This document shows positions 35,801 through 47,252 of a stretch of DNA of 64,000 nucleotides, piece after piece; position 1 is the stretch's first letter, and each line of letters starts with the position of its first letter. Source of the stretch: Xylaria sp. FL1777 (Eukaryota; Ascomycota; Sordariomycetes; Xylariales; Xylariaceae); assembly GCA_022578965.1 (NCBI GenBank), contig MU400559.1, positions 1 to 64,000 on the forward strand, written 5' to 3'. Both the position numbers and the translations under genes were made by a program. The notes beneath the pieces are model-generated. The model worked only from the letters and a program-made list of their open reading frames with translations. It was not told the origin of the DNA and did not search any database.

Positions 35801-36919
35801 CCTGTTTCTTGATCTGACGCTCAACTTTGTGCACCTCTCTAGCAGCTTCGACCTGCTCTTTCCGGGCCTCTTCGAGCTTTCTCTCAAATGACTCAACGTT
35901 ACGGCGAAACTCTTTCAAGTTTTCCTGGTGCTCCTGTATTTTGGCACTGGATTCATCCATGACGCGTTGGAAGTTGTAGAGCTTCCAAAGCACGTGGGTG
36001 ACGACGGCACTATCTCGCTCGTTCGTCTTATCCTGAAAACTGAGTGCTTCTTTCTTCTGCTCTTGGTATTGCCTAATCTCGGAGTTGATACCACGACGTC
36101 TCTGGAGTTGAAAGGCCGAGTTCTCGGCAGATTGATCCGCCTCGCTCTGTAGTCTCTCGTATTCAGCCTTGTATTCCAAACTGCCTGAGATCTGCTCAAT
36201 CAGGCGGGTGAGGTCCTGGGGCGACTGGGAGGCAATTGCCTCGACATCGCCCTGGAAGACAAGGAAATTCCGGGCCTTGATCAGGATATTCTCGGTTTCG
36301 AGAGCCTCGTTGTATTGCTGGGCGGTGACGACGCGGTCGTTGATGCGATACTCACTGGAACCCTGGTTTGTAATGGTGCGCTTCCATCGATGCTCGTCTC
36401 CCACATCATCTTCGTAGACGGCCATGACCCATGCGGTTTTGGGGTCAGCGCGATTTGGTCTGTCATCGTCGTCTCCGTTTACGAAACCATTCATGTGTCC
36501 GTTCGCGACGACCTCGACGGCCGACCCGTCATCGTTAATCTTGGATGTCTTGAGGACCCGACCGCGGTAGACTAGATCTCTCAGGTGGGCGGATCGTAGA
36601 TGTGAGGATTTTATACCGAGGACGAAGGAGATAGCGTCCATACTAGAGGTCCGGGATCGGTTAGTCACAGAGATCGGACGGGATAGGGTTCGGCCAAACA
36701 CGCACGAGTTAGATTTTCCAGAGCCATTGGGGCCAATGATGGAGGTGAAGTACGAGTCACCAAACAAGAGGGTGTGGTGGCCCTTGTAGGACTTGAAGTC
36801 TGGCGATCCATGTCAGTCGCGATGCTGCCGTGCGCAGACGGAGAGGGGCTGTTGTTGGGTGCTATCTTTTGAGGGCGCGAAGACGTACTGAACAGCTCAA
36901 GACGCACGAGCTTCCCCAT
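32864..36919 (-). CDS. SMC1: cohesin subunit SMC1
   Basis: ATPase subunit of cohesin that pairs with SMC3 and holds sister chromatids together. Six exons (36919-36889, 36799-36706, 36642-33684, 33629-32952, 32881-32864; five introns are not present, so five exons in all) give 1259 residues. The N-terminus is MGKLVRLELFNFKSYKGHHT, then Walker A GPNGSGKSN (33-41). Two long coiled coils flank the hinge, which lies at about 515-660 (FPGVKGQVGDLCKPKQKKF, TFIPLDNIKV, GLMTGGHGPDHKGGKRRFED). The C-terminal head has MEHLSGGEKTMAALALLFAI (LSGGEK about 1164-1169) and Walker B FFVLDEVDAALDNANV. The protein ends SSKTLTLDLRKYI. The 63-nt intron 36705-36643 is in frame and directly follows the Walker A codons. 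The last exon is only 18 nt. An acidic stretch precedes the fourth exon. Confidence 0.96.
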
Positions 36920-39122
36920 GATGCCGGATTGCCGCGGGCGTTGCTCAGGCTAAGGGGCTTTCTTGGCGGCGGCGGTGGTGGTGGTGGTAGTGGTGGTGAT
37001 GCCGCTTATGGCTGACCGGGCGAGACGCGACGAGACGAGGATTGGAATGCGACAAGCTACCCGTTCATTCAAGAATTGGAGTTGGGATGCAATGCATATG
37101 CCAATATCAAGGGCAATGCATCACAGATCCGCGACAATGTTCGCTCATGAGATGCCGGATCGAGGAAGCGCACGTGGAAGAGATTGTGGGAATGTGAATG
37201 CGGCGACGCTGGATGGTTGTGGTATGTCCGCTCGCCCACGACGCATAGAAAATACCGTACGCGACTTTAGATACCTGCCTACCAGGACGCGGGGAGTAAA
37301 TGTATACTAAGCGCGTACCTACCTAGGTACACAGCGATAATTTCGGGCGCCTACCCTATAATGTTAAAACATACACGTAATCATTTAAAGTAGTTTCTAT
37401 TAAAAAGAATACTTATTTAACTTAATAATCAATTTAGAAATAATTTTTACCTTAACTTTGTCAAAATACAATGTTTGCCAATCTCGAATTTTGTAGATAC
37501 ACTAAGTACCTAATGTAATGTAGCTACCATAGGTACACGCGGTATTGACAAGCATATCGATAAGGACTTCCCAGATAGATGCATCCGGTACATTTATTGC
37601 CAGCTGACAAAGTTAGGTACTTTAGATGCACAACATGGACCCCTCCAATGTAGGCCTTCCGCAGATGATATTCTAATTGCACCCAGTTTGTTAATCTATG
37701 TGTACCTACCTAGGTAATCTTGGGATCTCTATATGTTAGCAAGGATAATCGTGCTTGGTTTCTTACTTTTAACTTAGCAAAGCGAGGATAACTGCCAGAT
37801 ACACCCAATGCCGGGCTAATAAAAAGCGGACACGGATTGCACTGATATGTACCTAGGTACTAGGATACAAGTTTGTTGATTTTCTAGACAACACTATGTT
37901 AAATGGCGTCATATCATCCAGACGTCTGCACTGCGTAGTAACCTACGTTGTAACAGTTGCTCCCGAATCAATGCTGGACAGACTGGTGTACCATAAAAAT
38001 AAATAAATAAAATAAAATAAGCAGGAAATTTTGAAGTGCCTAGAATTGCACTAACTGTCCTGATTAATCTGAAACTCTTCTTGTAGAGGCATTCCAATAA
38101 CCTTTCACATCAGTGTATACCTAGCATGTACCTCTAGGTAGTATCTATCTACATATATTCGCCTACCATTCAAACTACAGTACCTATATATAAACACGAA
38201 TAGTGTTGTTCTGGATCGTCACATATCTTTGCGTAAGCTGTCATTGATCTCGTGGTCAACGTGTTGGTGGTTACCTCTTACTTGGGGTCCACGAATGATG
38301 ACACCACCTACCTACCTACTTGGACAACCTCTCTGTTTACGTGTAGATACAACGTGTCTACGTAGTAGGTTAGGGTAAGTGTAGGTATTATAGATTTATA
38401 CTATACTACTGTACTATATAGTGTAGGAAGTGGTACTAGACTCCCCCCCAATGCCGCAGTGCATGCCCCATCATTCCCCCATTCCCTGTTCCCCACCTCA
38501 TGTACTTACGTAGTAGATGTTGTTTTTTGTTCACGAACCTTCAAATCTGCTTTCGTCCAACCACAATCCACCATCAACACACGTCCCTCGCCCAGCGCCA
38601 CCTACAGGACCAAAAACCCTATAGCTTCATCACCATCTCTTCTGTTCTACCCGCAACCAACCCACCACGCCCCCCTCCCTTTGGCCTCGACGCCTTGAGC
38701 ACGTACAACGAGTCGCCCGTCACCAGTCACACAACCTCGTCCCTCTTCCTACTCTTCCCATCCCTCTATCTATGCCCGCCTCTTAGTTGGTCACATGTTG
38801 GACTGCAGCTGCCTGCTTTCCCGTCCAGTTCATATTCGCCCGCCCTCCTAAACCGGTCACCGGTCCCTGCATTTGACGCCGTTAAAACTGCCGTCTACAC
38901 TATCCACAGATAGTATCGGATAGAGGACGCATATGGTCCTCCCTAGATCGCTGAGTGACTACGCTAAGCCTTCAAGGTATATTTATACACCTCCAAATCC
39001 TTCGTCCTCGGTTTTGGTTTTGGTGTTGGTGTTGGTGTTGGTGGCTTTTACTACTAACTGTAGAGATATCTACCCATTTATTCAACTTGTTTCCCTTCAT
39101 GCTTGTGGTTCCGATAGCTGAC
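36920..39122. promoter_or_regulatory. divergent promoter region, smc1 / gpc1
   Basis: A gene-free 2.2-kb stretch. Near smc1 lies a (GGC/GGT)n run at about 36965-37000. The middle is AT-rich (37330-38100) with GTACCTACCTAGGTAC at 37315-37330, a close copy at 37702-37716 and GTACCTAGGTAC at 37849-37860. A C/T-rich part (38440-38900) leads to gpc1. The frames at 38459-38913 are low-complexity artefacts. Confidence 0.45.
39009..39044 (+). repeat. GGTGTT/GGTTTT short tandem repeat
   Basis: A GGTTTTGGTTTTGGTGTT-type run in the gpc1 leader. Read in frame with gpc1 it would encode an implausible Trp/Cys-rich segment, which argues that translation starts downstream of it. Confidence 0.8.
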
Positions 39123-40913
39123 ATGAACACGATAATCCACAGAGCAGCCGAGGCGCTACGGCGAATCGCCTTCCGAAACGACATTCAACACTATCCCATA
39201 CACACCATTGCCGAGATGGCGACTCCTACCCGGCCTGTCATGTTACCTCCCGGCAGGTCGGACGGCACCCACACTGACGATGAGGCCCCTCTTACTCCAG
39301 ATGACACCACTGTCCACTCACCGGCCTCTTCGCCATTACAACATGCCGTCTCCGACACGCCTACGCTAGGCGATGCCTCAAGGCAGAGCCCTCCGTTGTC
39401 ACGATCCCATTCGTTCTCCGGGAGCAGCTCGTACCACGAGGATTGGGACTCCTTCCCACCCCTAGATCGCCTCACCGTTCTCGACCTCCTCGATAACTTT
39501 GCCCTGCCGCAACAGCTAGAGAAGTTGCAAAGAGGCATCTCCGCCCAGACGGAAAAGGTGCGAAAGTCGCGCGTTGCTCTAAAAACGAGGGGTCAAGAAG
39601 CTCGCGAGCGCATGGTGGAGGAATGGCGACGACGGGTACCCTCGGCTGACGAGCAGCTTGAGAGGTATCGGAAGCGCATGAAGCAGAGCGTCGAGAAGCT
39701 TGGTAGGCGATGGAATGACACCAAGGTCATCACGCTCCGTGAGAAGGTCTCCTTCATCTGCGGCGTCATCAACATCTTCATCAGCGGCTACCTGATCGGC
39801 GCTTATCCCGAGTGGTTCCATATATGGTACTCGGCCCAGTTCCTGTACTTTATGCCCATTCGTTATTACACCTACCATCGGCGCGGCTACCACTATTTTC
39901 TAGCCGATCTCTGTTACTTTGTCAACTTCCTGCTATTTGCGAGTATCTGGCTTTTCCCCTCCTCCAAGCGATTGTTCATTGCAGCATATTGCTTGGCCTT
40001 TGGCAACAATGCTGTCGCCATCATCATGTGGCGTAACTCGCTCGTGTTCCATGACTTCGACAAGGTCACGTCCCTGTTTATTCATATCATGCCGTGCGCG
40101 ACGCTCCATTGTATCGTCCATCTCCTTCCATCCGAGGAGCAACGTCAACGCTTTCCTGCGCTGTGGACGGTAAAGACATCGCCGCCCGGCTCCCCCACCG
40201 CTTATAGCAACATCATCTCTATGATTCTTTGGTCCACCATCCCTTATGCCGTGTGGCAGCTGAGCTATTACTTCTTTATCACCGTCCGCCGCCGTGAGAA
40301 GATCGCGGCAGGCCGGCCTACGTCCTTCACGTGGCTCCGACGCTCTTACTCCAAGGTCTGGATCGGAAAAATTGTGCTCTCGTTACCAGCCAGTCTTCAA
40401 GAACCCGCATTCATGCTGATCCAGTATCTGTATGCCGTCCTCACTATGCTACCGTGCTCCATATGGTTCTACAGCCGATGGGCGTCTGCCGGCTTCCTTC
40501 TATTCGTTTTCACCTGGAGCGTTTACAATGGCTCGACCTACTATATCGATGTTTTCGGGAAGCGATTCCAGAAAGAGCTCGAGGCGATGAAAGCCGAGGT
40601 CGCCAAGTGGCAGTCTAGTCCCGATCTCATGCTCAACTCCCCAATCTTGACGCCCACAGGTGGTGTTGATGACGAGTCGAAAGTAATTGCCGGTGGTCAT
40701 GTTCCTGTTGATAGTCAGGGCATCCACAGGACTCTCCGTGTCGAGGATCCGGCAAGCGGGAGACGCCTGAGCGTGGATCAGATTCCCTTACTAAATGATG
40801 AACAACCAGTGGACACAACGAAGCACTCAGGGAGAGAAGCCACAAGCACTGGGGTAGATGGTAATCAAGATGTCGCGCGAGAAAGAAGTACAGGTAACAC
40901 TATAACGACCTAA
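39123..40913 (+). CDS. GPC1: glycerophosphocholine acyltransferase Gpc1
   Basis: Membrane acyltransferase that makes lysophosphatidylcholine from glycerophosphocholine and acyl-CoA, part of phosphatidylcholine remodelling in the ER. A single exon encodes 596 residues. A Ser/Pro-rich N-terminus is followed by the conserved WDSFPPLDRLTVLDLLDNFALPQQ and a basic coiled segment. About eight membrane helices follow, starting at FICGVINIFISGYLIGAYPEW. Family landmarks are YFMPIRYYTYHRRGYHYFL, NNAVAIIMWRNSLVFHDFDK, SLFIHIMPCATLHCIVHLLP and SIWFYSRWASAGFLLFVFTW. The C-terminal tail is hydrophilic. The frame is open back to 38955, but upstream residues come from a GGTGTT repeat, so MNTIIHRAAE is taken as start. 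The ATG at 39216 (MATPTRPV) is an alternative. Confidence 0.9.
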   Translation: MNTIIHRAAEALRRIAFRNDIQHYPIHTIAEMATPTRPVMLPPGRSDGTHTDDEAPLTPDDTTVHSPASSPLQHAVSDTPTLGDASRQSPPLSRSHSFSGSSSYHEDWDSFPPLDRLTVLDLLDNFALPQQLEKLQRGISAQTEKVRKSRVALKTRGQEARERMVEEWRRRVPSADEQLERYRKRMKQSVEKLGRRWNDTKVITLREKVSFICGVINIFISGYLIGAYPEWFHIWYSAQFLYFMPIRYYTYHRRGYHYFLADLCYFVNFLLFASIWLFPSSKRLFIAAYCLAFGNNAVAIIMWRNSLVFHDFDKVTSLFIHIMPCATLHCIVHLLPSEEQRQRFPALWTVKTSPPGSPTAYSNIISMILWSTIPYAVWQLSYYFFITVRRREKIAAGRPTSFTWLRRSYSKVWIGKIVLSLPASLQEPAFMLIQYLYAVLTMLPCSIWFYSRWASAGFLLFVFTWSVYNGSTYYIDVFGKRFQKELEAMKAEVAKWQSSPDLMLNSPILTPTGGVDDESKVIAGGHVPVDSQGIHRTLRVEDPASGRRLSVDQIPLLNDEQPVDTTKHSGREATSTGVDGNQDVARERSTGNTITT

Positions 40914-42187
40914 TACGCCATTTGCTTTCCTGTCTAAAAGCAAATTTGGAAGGATGTAGCGAAAGAATCAATTCGAAGACGATACCCCAACCCTAGGTAC
41001 ATCCATTCGAAACAACACAGATATGGATGTGAGCTACATCTTTTGACAGCATCGTACAGGCTTGGTACCTGACGAGCTGCAAATGGCTTCTATTTATTAT
41101 TAGAATCGGAGGCGTAAATAATTCTCGTTCTGGTTTTTTTCTGTATTCTGGCGAATCTTCGATACCCCTTTTCCTTCTTATTCCCTATTCAGTATCTGTC
41201 TATCATTATCGCAGACTATAGACACAGCACTGCACGGCGTCTCGGATACGCCGTAGGGCTTATTAGGGCATTATGATTTTAGAAAGGCGAACGCGGGAGA
41301 CAGAGGACACTATTTGCCGGCTATTCATTAATGGCTTGATTCATAGGTATCGGGTCGGACTCAGAGGGTCAGCGATCGTATAGATTACCTAATTTTGTGT
41401 AGGGTCCACCGAAATGATTACCTAGGTAGTATTGATATTGCAATGCGCAGTTTTGTGTTACCCGCAGCACCTCATTACCGACGTGTCTTATCATACCTAC
41501 AACATATATTACATGCTTAGTTACACTCGTGTCCAATGAATGCCATATACTATAAGGTTAAATGCAACAGGGTGCGACCGCCACTTAAATCAGGGGAAAC
41601 CCAGTTCATATTACATCATTATTTTCGTTCATTTCTGATTGTCTGCAGAAAGCTAATTAGACATGGTTGGGAGAGTCTCCAACCCCAAATATGTAGAGCG
41701 TCATTGGATGCATAGGGTATGTTCGCGGTGGAAACTCATCGCACCATATAATAGCACATCCTCTTATCGACGGGTTCGGCGAAACGGGATCAACCCCACG
41801 ATTGTTCATTAAACCTTCGTGTATTTCTGGCATAGCCTGTAGTATCGCTGCAATAGTCGCGTCCACGCGAGTAGACTCTAGAGGTGGCCGTACCCTACAG
41901 CTTCAACACACCACCGGTATCTATAGCAGACGGGAATGGACGCCGAACGCCTTTTTGTACACGCCAAGAGGTACCTAAGACCTCGCCACGCAAGAAACGC
42001 CCCCTCAATGCAACCAACTGTATGGGTATTCCGTCCTCAGATATCGTTAATTTCTGCCATCATGAAGGCCATGGATTTGCTTTGTTAAATAGGAAGGAGC
42101 TGTCGTCAATATAAGCACATGGACTGAGTCGAGGTGTCACATAGCTTCCACGCGTAGACCCGAGATAGTGAACAGAGGCCGAGTTAT
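40914..42187. other. convergent 3' region, gpc1 / cdh1
   Basis: A gene-free 1.27-kb stretch with ATTACCTAGGTAG at 41418-41430. The minus-strand frame 41657-41866 reads smoothly but has no recognisable family and no start in a good context. It is listed under rejected items. Confidence 0.35.
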
Positions 42188-44147
42188 TTACCGAATGACA
42201 GCCCAATCTGCCAAACGTCCTCCGCCACCGTCGCTGCCCTCTCTCTGGCCGGGGCGGCGACCAAACACCGTCCAAAATCTCAGCGTCTCATCTCCAGCGC
42301 CCGTCACAACAGTCCGGCCGTCAGGGCTCATCGCCAGGTACAACACCCGATAAGTATGTCCGGTGAGACTGACAACCTGGGACATAGATGGGTACTTCCA
42401 TACAACGATCTGATTCTGACTGTACCCATGGGTCGACACGATCTCATTCGAGTTCTTGGACCACGAGATGTTACACACCTGACTGCCGGTGTCGACTTCT
42501 TTGATAACAGTGCCTCTCACAGTATCATGGAAAATAATCCTGCGATCAGCTGTTCCGCCACCTGAAGCGAGCAGCCCACGTTGATGTGGTGACCAGGCGA
42601 TAGCCTTGACTGCAGCAGTATGGTCCGAGAACTTCCAAAGGGGTGTTTCTGAAAGCTTGTCCCAGACCATTAACTTGTTGTCGTTACCGCCACTGGCGAG
42701 TTGTCCATCTTCGCTGTTCCACTTCAGACCACAGACTTCCTGCTTGTGACCCATCAATTTCCGCATCCACTGATCTGGGGCTCTGACGTCTCGGTGATAT
42801 ATGAGTCGATCTCTTGATCCAGATGTGAGGATGTGAGTGTTCCATGCTAACGAGCCCACGCGAGCAGTGTGGCCTGTCATTGTCCGCAGTCGCCTCGTCT
42901 TCTCAGCATCCCAAATCTGTACCAACCCTTTCCCAGTACCGATTGCGATATGCGTGCCTTTTTGTATCCAAGATACACTTGTGACTGTATCATCTTCGAG
43001 TGTGCAAAGCTTATTCACACGACTCGATTGCGCATTCCACATGTAGACGCTTGAGCCCAGGCCGACGCCTAGGACGTTAGCACTACCCCAGTCCACCAGG
43101 TTCAAGTAGAAATCGTCCGCTAGTTCGGGTGCATCAAGAACTTTGAAGGGGACTTTGCTGACAGCTCGAGGTGGTCGCCGAGGACTCAAGAGCATTTGTT
43201 GACTGTTGTAGCGAACAGGCGACAAGCTGTAGATTTCTGATCTAGTATCGAGATTTGGTCCATGCCTGCTTTGAGGAGTTCTAGAGGGGGTAGGGTGACC
43301 AACTACGTGATGATGGCGCGGTGACATATATGTGAAGAGGTTTTTGTTTGGTGTGGATGGGGTCAAGCTAGACGGGCGAACAGGGGCTGGATTGTTTGGA
43401 GGGGTATGTGATCTTGTCGGATCATGGACACGAGTGGAATAGGACCCAAGCAAATTAGTATTCGGCGGTAAGGTTGGTGGGACTGTATTTTCAAACATTT
43501 CAGCTCTCAGAAGATTTGAAAACCTATCGTTTGCCTCCTCAGCTAGCAATGGTCAGCGGTCATCAAATAACGCAGGATAACGAGTAACTGTACTTCTCTG
43601 AAAATGAAGCTCACCGTGTGGTGTGGGTTTCTTCCGCGATGGGCTGGCTGGTGAGCCTTCCTCATGTAATAAAGAAAAACTAGCCTGGAGATCTTGTCCA
43701 GATCGAGAGGGTATAAATCTACTGATATCAGCGAGGGCGCTGCAGCGCGAGGGATAATGCCGGTGTCTTGGAGAGATGGGACGGGAAACCATGAAGGAGA
43801 TACGCATGGACTAACCTATCAGCATCAATCCGTCGTTTTTTCCGGTTGGGACTGGCGGCCGGGGCGCTGTCCCTTCTGTCGGCGGAGAGCTCCCGCGAAA
43901 GGGCTCGAGAAAGGCATTCAGCGTCGACACCGCCTGTGCTCGCCCTCGCAGTGAAGCGCCCGCTGCGGCGGGAGCTCTTGGAGCTGCCACCATCGAGGTG
44001 TGGGCGTGCCTGTAGCCGCTGGCGGTCGGGCGGTGGGGGAGTAGCTCTCCGTGAGGGACTGCGCACAATGGGGCTGTTAATGTCGGCTGCCGGTCGCTTC
44101 GACGGCAGAGGCACCGGTGTAGGTACAGGCTGCGACTCTAAGGTCAT
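42188..44147 (-). CDS. CDH1: APC/C activator Cdh1 (fizzy-related)
   Basis: WD40 co-activator of the anaphase-promoting complex that directs destruction of mitotic cyclins in late mitosis and G1. Three exons (44147-43816, 43718-43594, 43542-42188) give 603 residues. The N-terminus is Pro/Ser/Arg-rich with several SP/TP Cdk-type sites. The C-box reads DRFIPSR (about 110-116, created across intron 1). It is followed by GQDLQASFSLLHEEGSPASP and GELHFQRTEEANDRFSNLLRAEMFE, typical of Cdh1 rather than Cdc20. Seven WD repeats run from about residue 290, with VPFKVLDAPELADDFYLNL, then WNTHILTSGSRDRLI, SEDGQLASGGNDNKLMVWD and SPDGRTVVTGAGDETLRFW. The last two residues are Ile-Arg, the APC/C-binding IR tail. 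The open frame continues 104 codons upstream of the chosen start. Confidence 0.94.
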
Positions 44148-47100
44148 GATTGCGACCAGAGCAGCCTTGTGTCTACGGTTGAATCGAAGTCGAGGAGAGC
44201 GGAGAGTGTGAGGCGACAGTGAGAGATGCGACGCCGCAAACGGCCGATCTTCTTGTCCTTCAGGTTCTCGGGGCCAAGACAGTCTCTCTATCGCATACTC
44301 TAGAGCTATCGAGCTAGGTGGCGAAATGTTGCACAACGAGGTTAGGATGTTCCGAGGCCGTGAAGCTGTAGTAGAGCGAAAGCAACAGTGGCAGATGGTA
44401 GCTTGTTGCGGTGATATCCAGCGCCTGTATCGAAGTCGATGCGGTGGTAGTATCGGCAATGCTTCTGGGGAATAGTAGACAAGGAGGAAAGAATGATTGC
44501 CGGCGATCTGGTTCGTGTGAAAGTGGTTGTGGTTGTTGTTGTTGTTATTTGTTGTTGTTGTCGTAGAAGCGGGAGTGATGGTGGTTAGTGTGGTGGAGGT
44601 GATAGTGGCAGATGGTAGCGGCGGACGTTAGGTGAGGATAGAAGGGCGGCGATGGCGGTTGGACATGGGAGATTGGGATTGGGGGAGGAGCCAGAGTGGG
44701 CTGGGGGGTATGCGTCAGGGACCCCGTCAAGGGAGAGAGCACTCTTGACGCGTGCCGCTGGGAACGACCTACGCAGTACGCAGTACATGTATGGGGGGGA
44801 GTACCGATGTACCTCCAGAAGCCCACTCCAGATGTCTCCATGCAATTAGAACGCACCCCCGCTATTGGAATATTACCATCTAAACCGCCGCTATTGTTAC
44901 ATCCATGGCCCCAGCACCGCCAAAACACCAGCTCAACCTGCATCTACTCCTCCAACCTTGGTGCCTTACGGGGATCAAAAGGGTCAGAAATAGCCAACAC
45001 CCCCAATGCCTACCTATCTCGAATCTCTCCCTCACGCCTTCATGACTGCAACCTTGTAATATCAGACTACACTACGCGCTATGCGTACACATATCATCCG
45101 ACGCTGTGCCACGATTCAACGTGTTTACCTTCGTCTCCCATAAACCAATATTATTTTACTATATATACATAGACCATGTTCTCTGGTGGCTGGGCACCGT
45201 GCAAACATGTTTCTTCAAGAATGGAATAAACTCACGATATTATCCATGCCATGTTGTTATTATTATGAAGGCTGGCCTCAATCACCCAAGTGGGTACCAC
45301 TGTCTGACCTGACCAGGACAACAACAACAAAACAACAACAACACACTGGCGAACTGGCGTTGGGCAGCCTATTGGCGCCGGGAGTCTGCGTGTTCAGGGC
45401 ACTGCGCGGGCCGCTGGCCGTCAATTCGGCCCCATTCGCGCACCGTCGGCCTGCAAGGCAGGATCAAAACAGACCAAGTAGGCAAGGTACTGTGCGTTCT
45501 ATTGATTGTTGAAGCTCGAAGGGGAAGGGGGACAAGGGCAAAACAAAGAAACGCGACGCTCTCGTACAGCCGACCCTAACGGTTAGGTACAAGGGAGCCG
45601 ATCGCCAGAAACAGTCTAAGCTAGTCTCTCAGTACCCCATCAACCCTGCCAGCTTCTATACTCTCCAGCTCCATCGGTGAGCCACCTGCGTGGTATTGGG
45701 TAACTGCGCGTGTCCTCGGCTTGTTTATTTTCCTGACCGTTTCGACGGAGACGCGCCAGAGAATTCTCCGACTGGCTGTCGGGTCCCTATTAAAAAGCGG
45801 TCGGCGTTTGGGTCACCCACCAGATCTCGGCGTGATAGGACAGGAGTCGTCGGCGCGCGTCAAGGCCTCTTGGCGCAACCTGGCGTGAACCTGGTCACAA
45901 CCACCACCGCCTTGCAATGGCCTTGTAATGGGCTTGCAATTACCGTACTGCGTACACAACCCACTTACTTACGCATACACTACCGTCAGATCTCTGTGAG
46001 CATGTCGCATGTTCCAGATGGATCAAGCTGCCAGATCACCCGCAGGAGTCTTAGCACACGTACGCAGCGACAGCCGATGCTGTCCAGGAGAGGAGGCCAT
46101 GCACGTAGCTGCGTGGCTCTCATCATAGCTGATTGGTGTCTTGCTCCCTTGTGAGGCATCTACTGATTCCAGCGATATCTACACTACTGCGTAGACTACG
46201 GATCAAGGACAATGAGCAGGGAATCCCAGTTTCCGTTATTTCCTCTACCCCTCATGCCGATAAATCCTATACGCCACCAGTTCAAGCGCAAGTGTCCCAA
46301 GACTGTGAACCCTGACATGTTCGTGATACGCTTAAAGGTCCTCTATGCATAATAAAACTGAAATCGGTCTCCGATAATGAGATCTGTCTGCCAAGCCCAC
46401 CTTACATTAGGTAAATTCGACACTGCTAGTTTGATTCTAAGATTTCTCTAGTCATCAGTCCCTACCTGGCTTAGAGTCTAGCGGCCAAGCTTAAGTCATC
46501 TGGAGACAACGAAATTCCCATTCCAATTACCGCATATGTCCGAATAGGGTTTTAACTGAGAATAGTGAAAACAAATGCAGGTGTCATCTACTTGAATGAA
46601 TACAGCAACTTACGAGAAGCACCTTTCAAGCCTATCGCTTATTTTAAAGACTCGGTCCGAATCAGGCAGCGTGATAGACATGAACGTCTCCAGTGAAGTC
46701 AGTAATGCGATATTACTTCCGAGACCTTCTCGTATTATCATAAAACCTTGTTACTACGGGTTTGTCTGCTCGATCTCAACCAGGCAGATCAGACTTGCAA
46801 GCATTCTTTCATCGCTCAAAACTTGTTGCAACCTACAATTTACCATTGCATTGATCGGTGTCTCTATCCAAGGGTTTATTTCTCACGTCAAAGCCTAAAA
46901 CCCGAAGGAAAACCTTTCCAGAAATCATGGCCACGGGCGAAGGCATGTCAATCAGTGCGCTCTGCAGCACATGCAGGAGCTGTTGGGGTTGGCTACGTAG
47001 TGTGTTAGACGCGTAGCTTCGAGCATACACTTGACCGTCCAAGTTCATTTCTCAGACAAGTATACAGCTTGGCCTACTATGCACGTAGATCAACGTTTTC

Positions 47101-47252
47101 TCTGACACTTTTACGATATCATGGGATCATCTTGATTTTTGATAGCTCTTTGCAGCCTTTTTGACTATCACAAACAAAAGTCAGTTCAACCACAAAGATA
47201 TTCAGTTCAGAAAACCGACTTGGGGAAAGGACGAGAAGACGTCTGAATACCA
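44148..47252. promoter_or_regulatory. divergent region, cdh1 / RGS-LOV gene
   Basis: A 3.1-kb stretch without a credible gene. Next to cdh1 it is low-complexity (CAA/GTT repeats at 44521-44562), as in a long leader. From 44769 on, copies of TACGCAGTA/TACTGCGTA appear (44769-44786, 45945-45955, 46184-46194). Frames at 44545-45512, 45690-46154 and 46596-47008 have no recognisable protein character. The last few hundred bases should be the promoter and 5' leader of the RGS-LOV gene. Confidence 0.4.
44521..44562. repeat. (GTT)n microsatellite upstream of cdh1
   Basis: A run of GTT/TTG units, read as CAA repeats on the cdh1 strand, about 400 bp upstream of the cdh1 start. It is likely part of the leader or promoter. 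Confidence 0.85.

Noticed and set aside
38459..39121. Frames rich in Pro/Ser or Trp/Cys upstream of gpc1, including a 56-residue in-frame extension of gpc1
   Set aside because: They translate C/T-rich leader and the GGTGTT repeat; the Gpc1 family does not start this way.
41657..41890. Minus-strand frame reading STRVDATIAAILQAMPEIHE and onward, between gpc1 and cdh1
   Set aside because: Short, no family match by eye, no ATG in a good context and a stop immediately upstream. Could be a remnant but the support is too thin.
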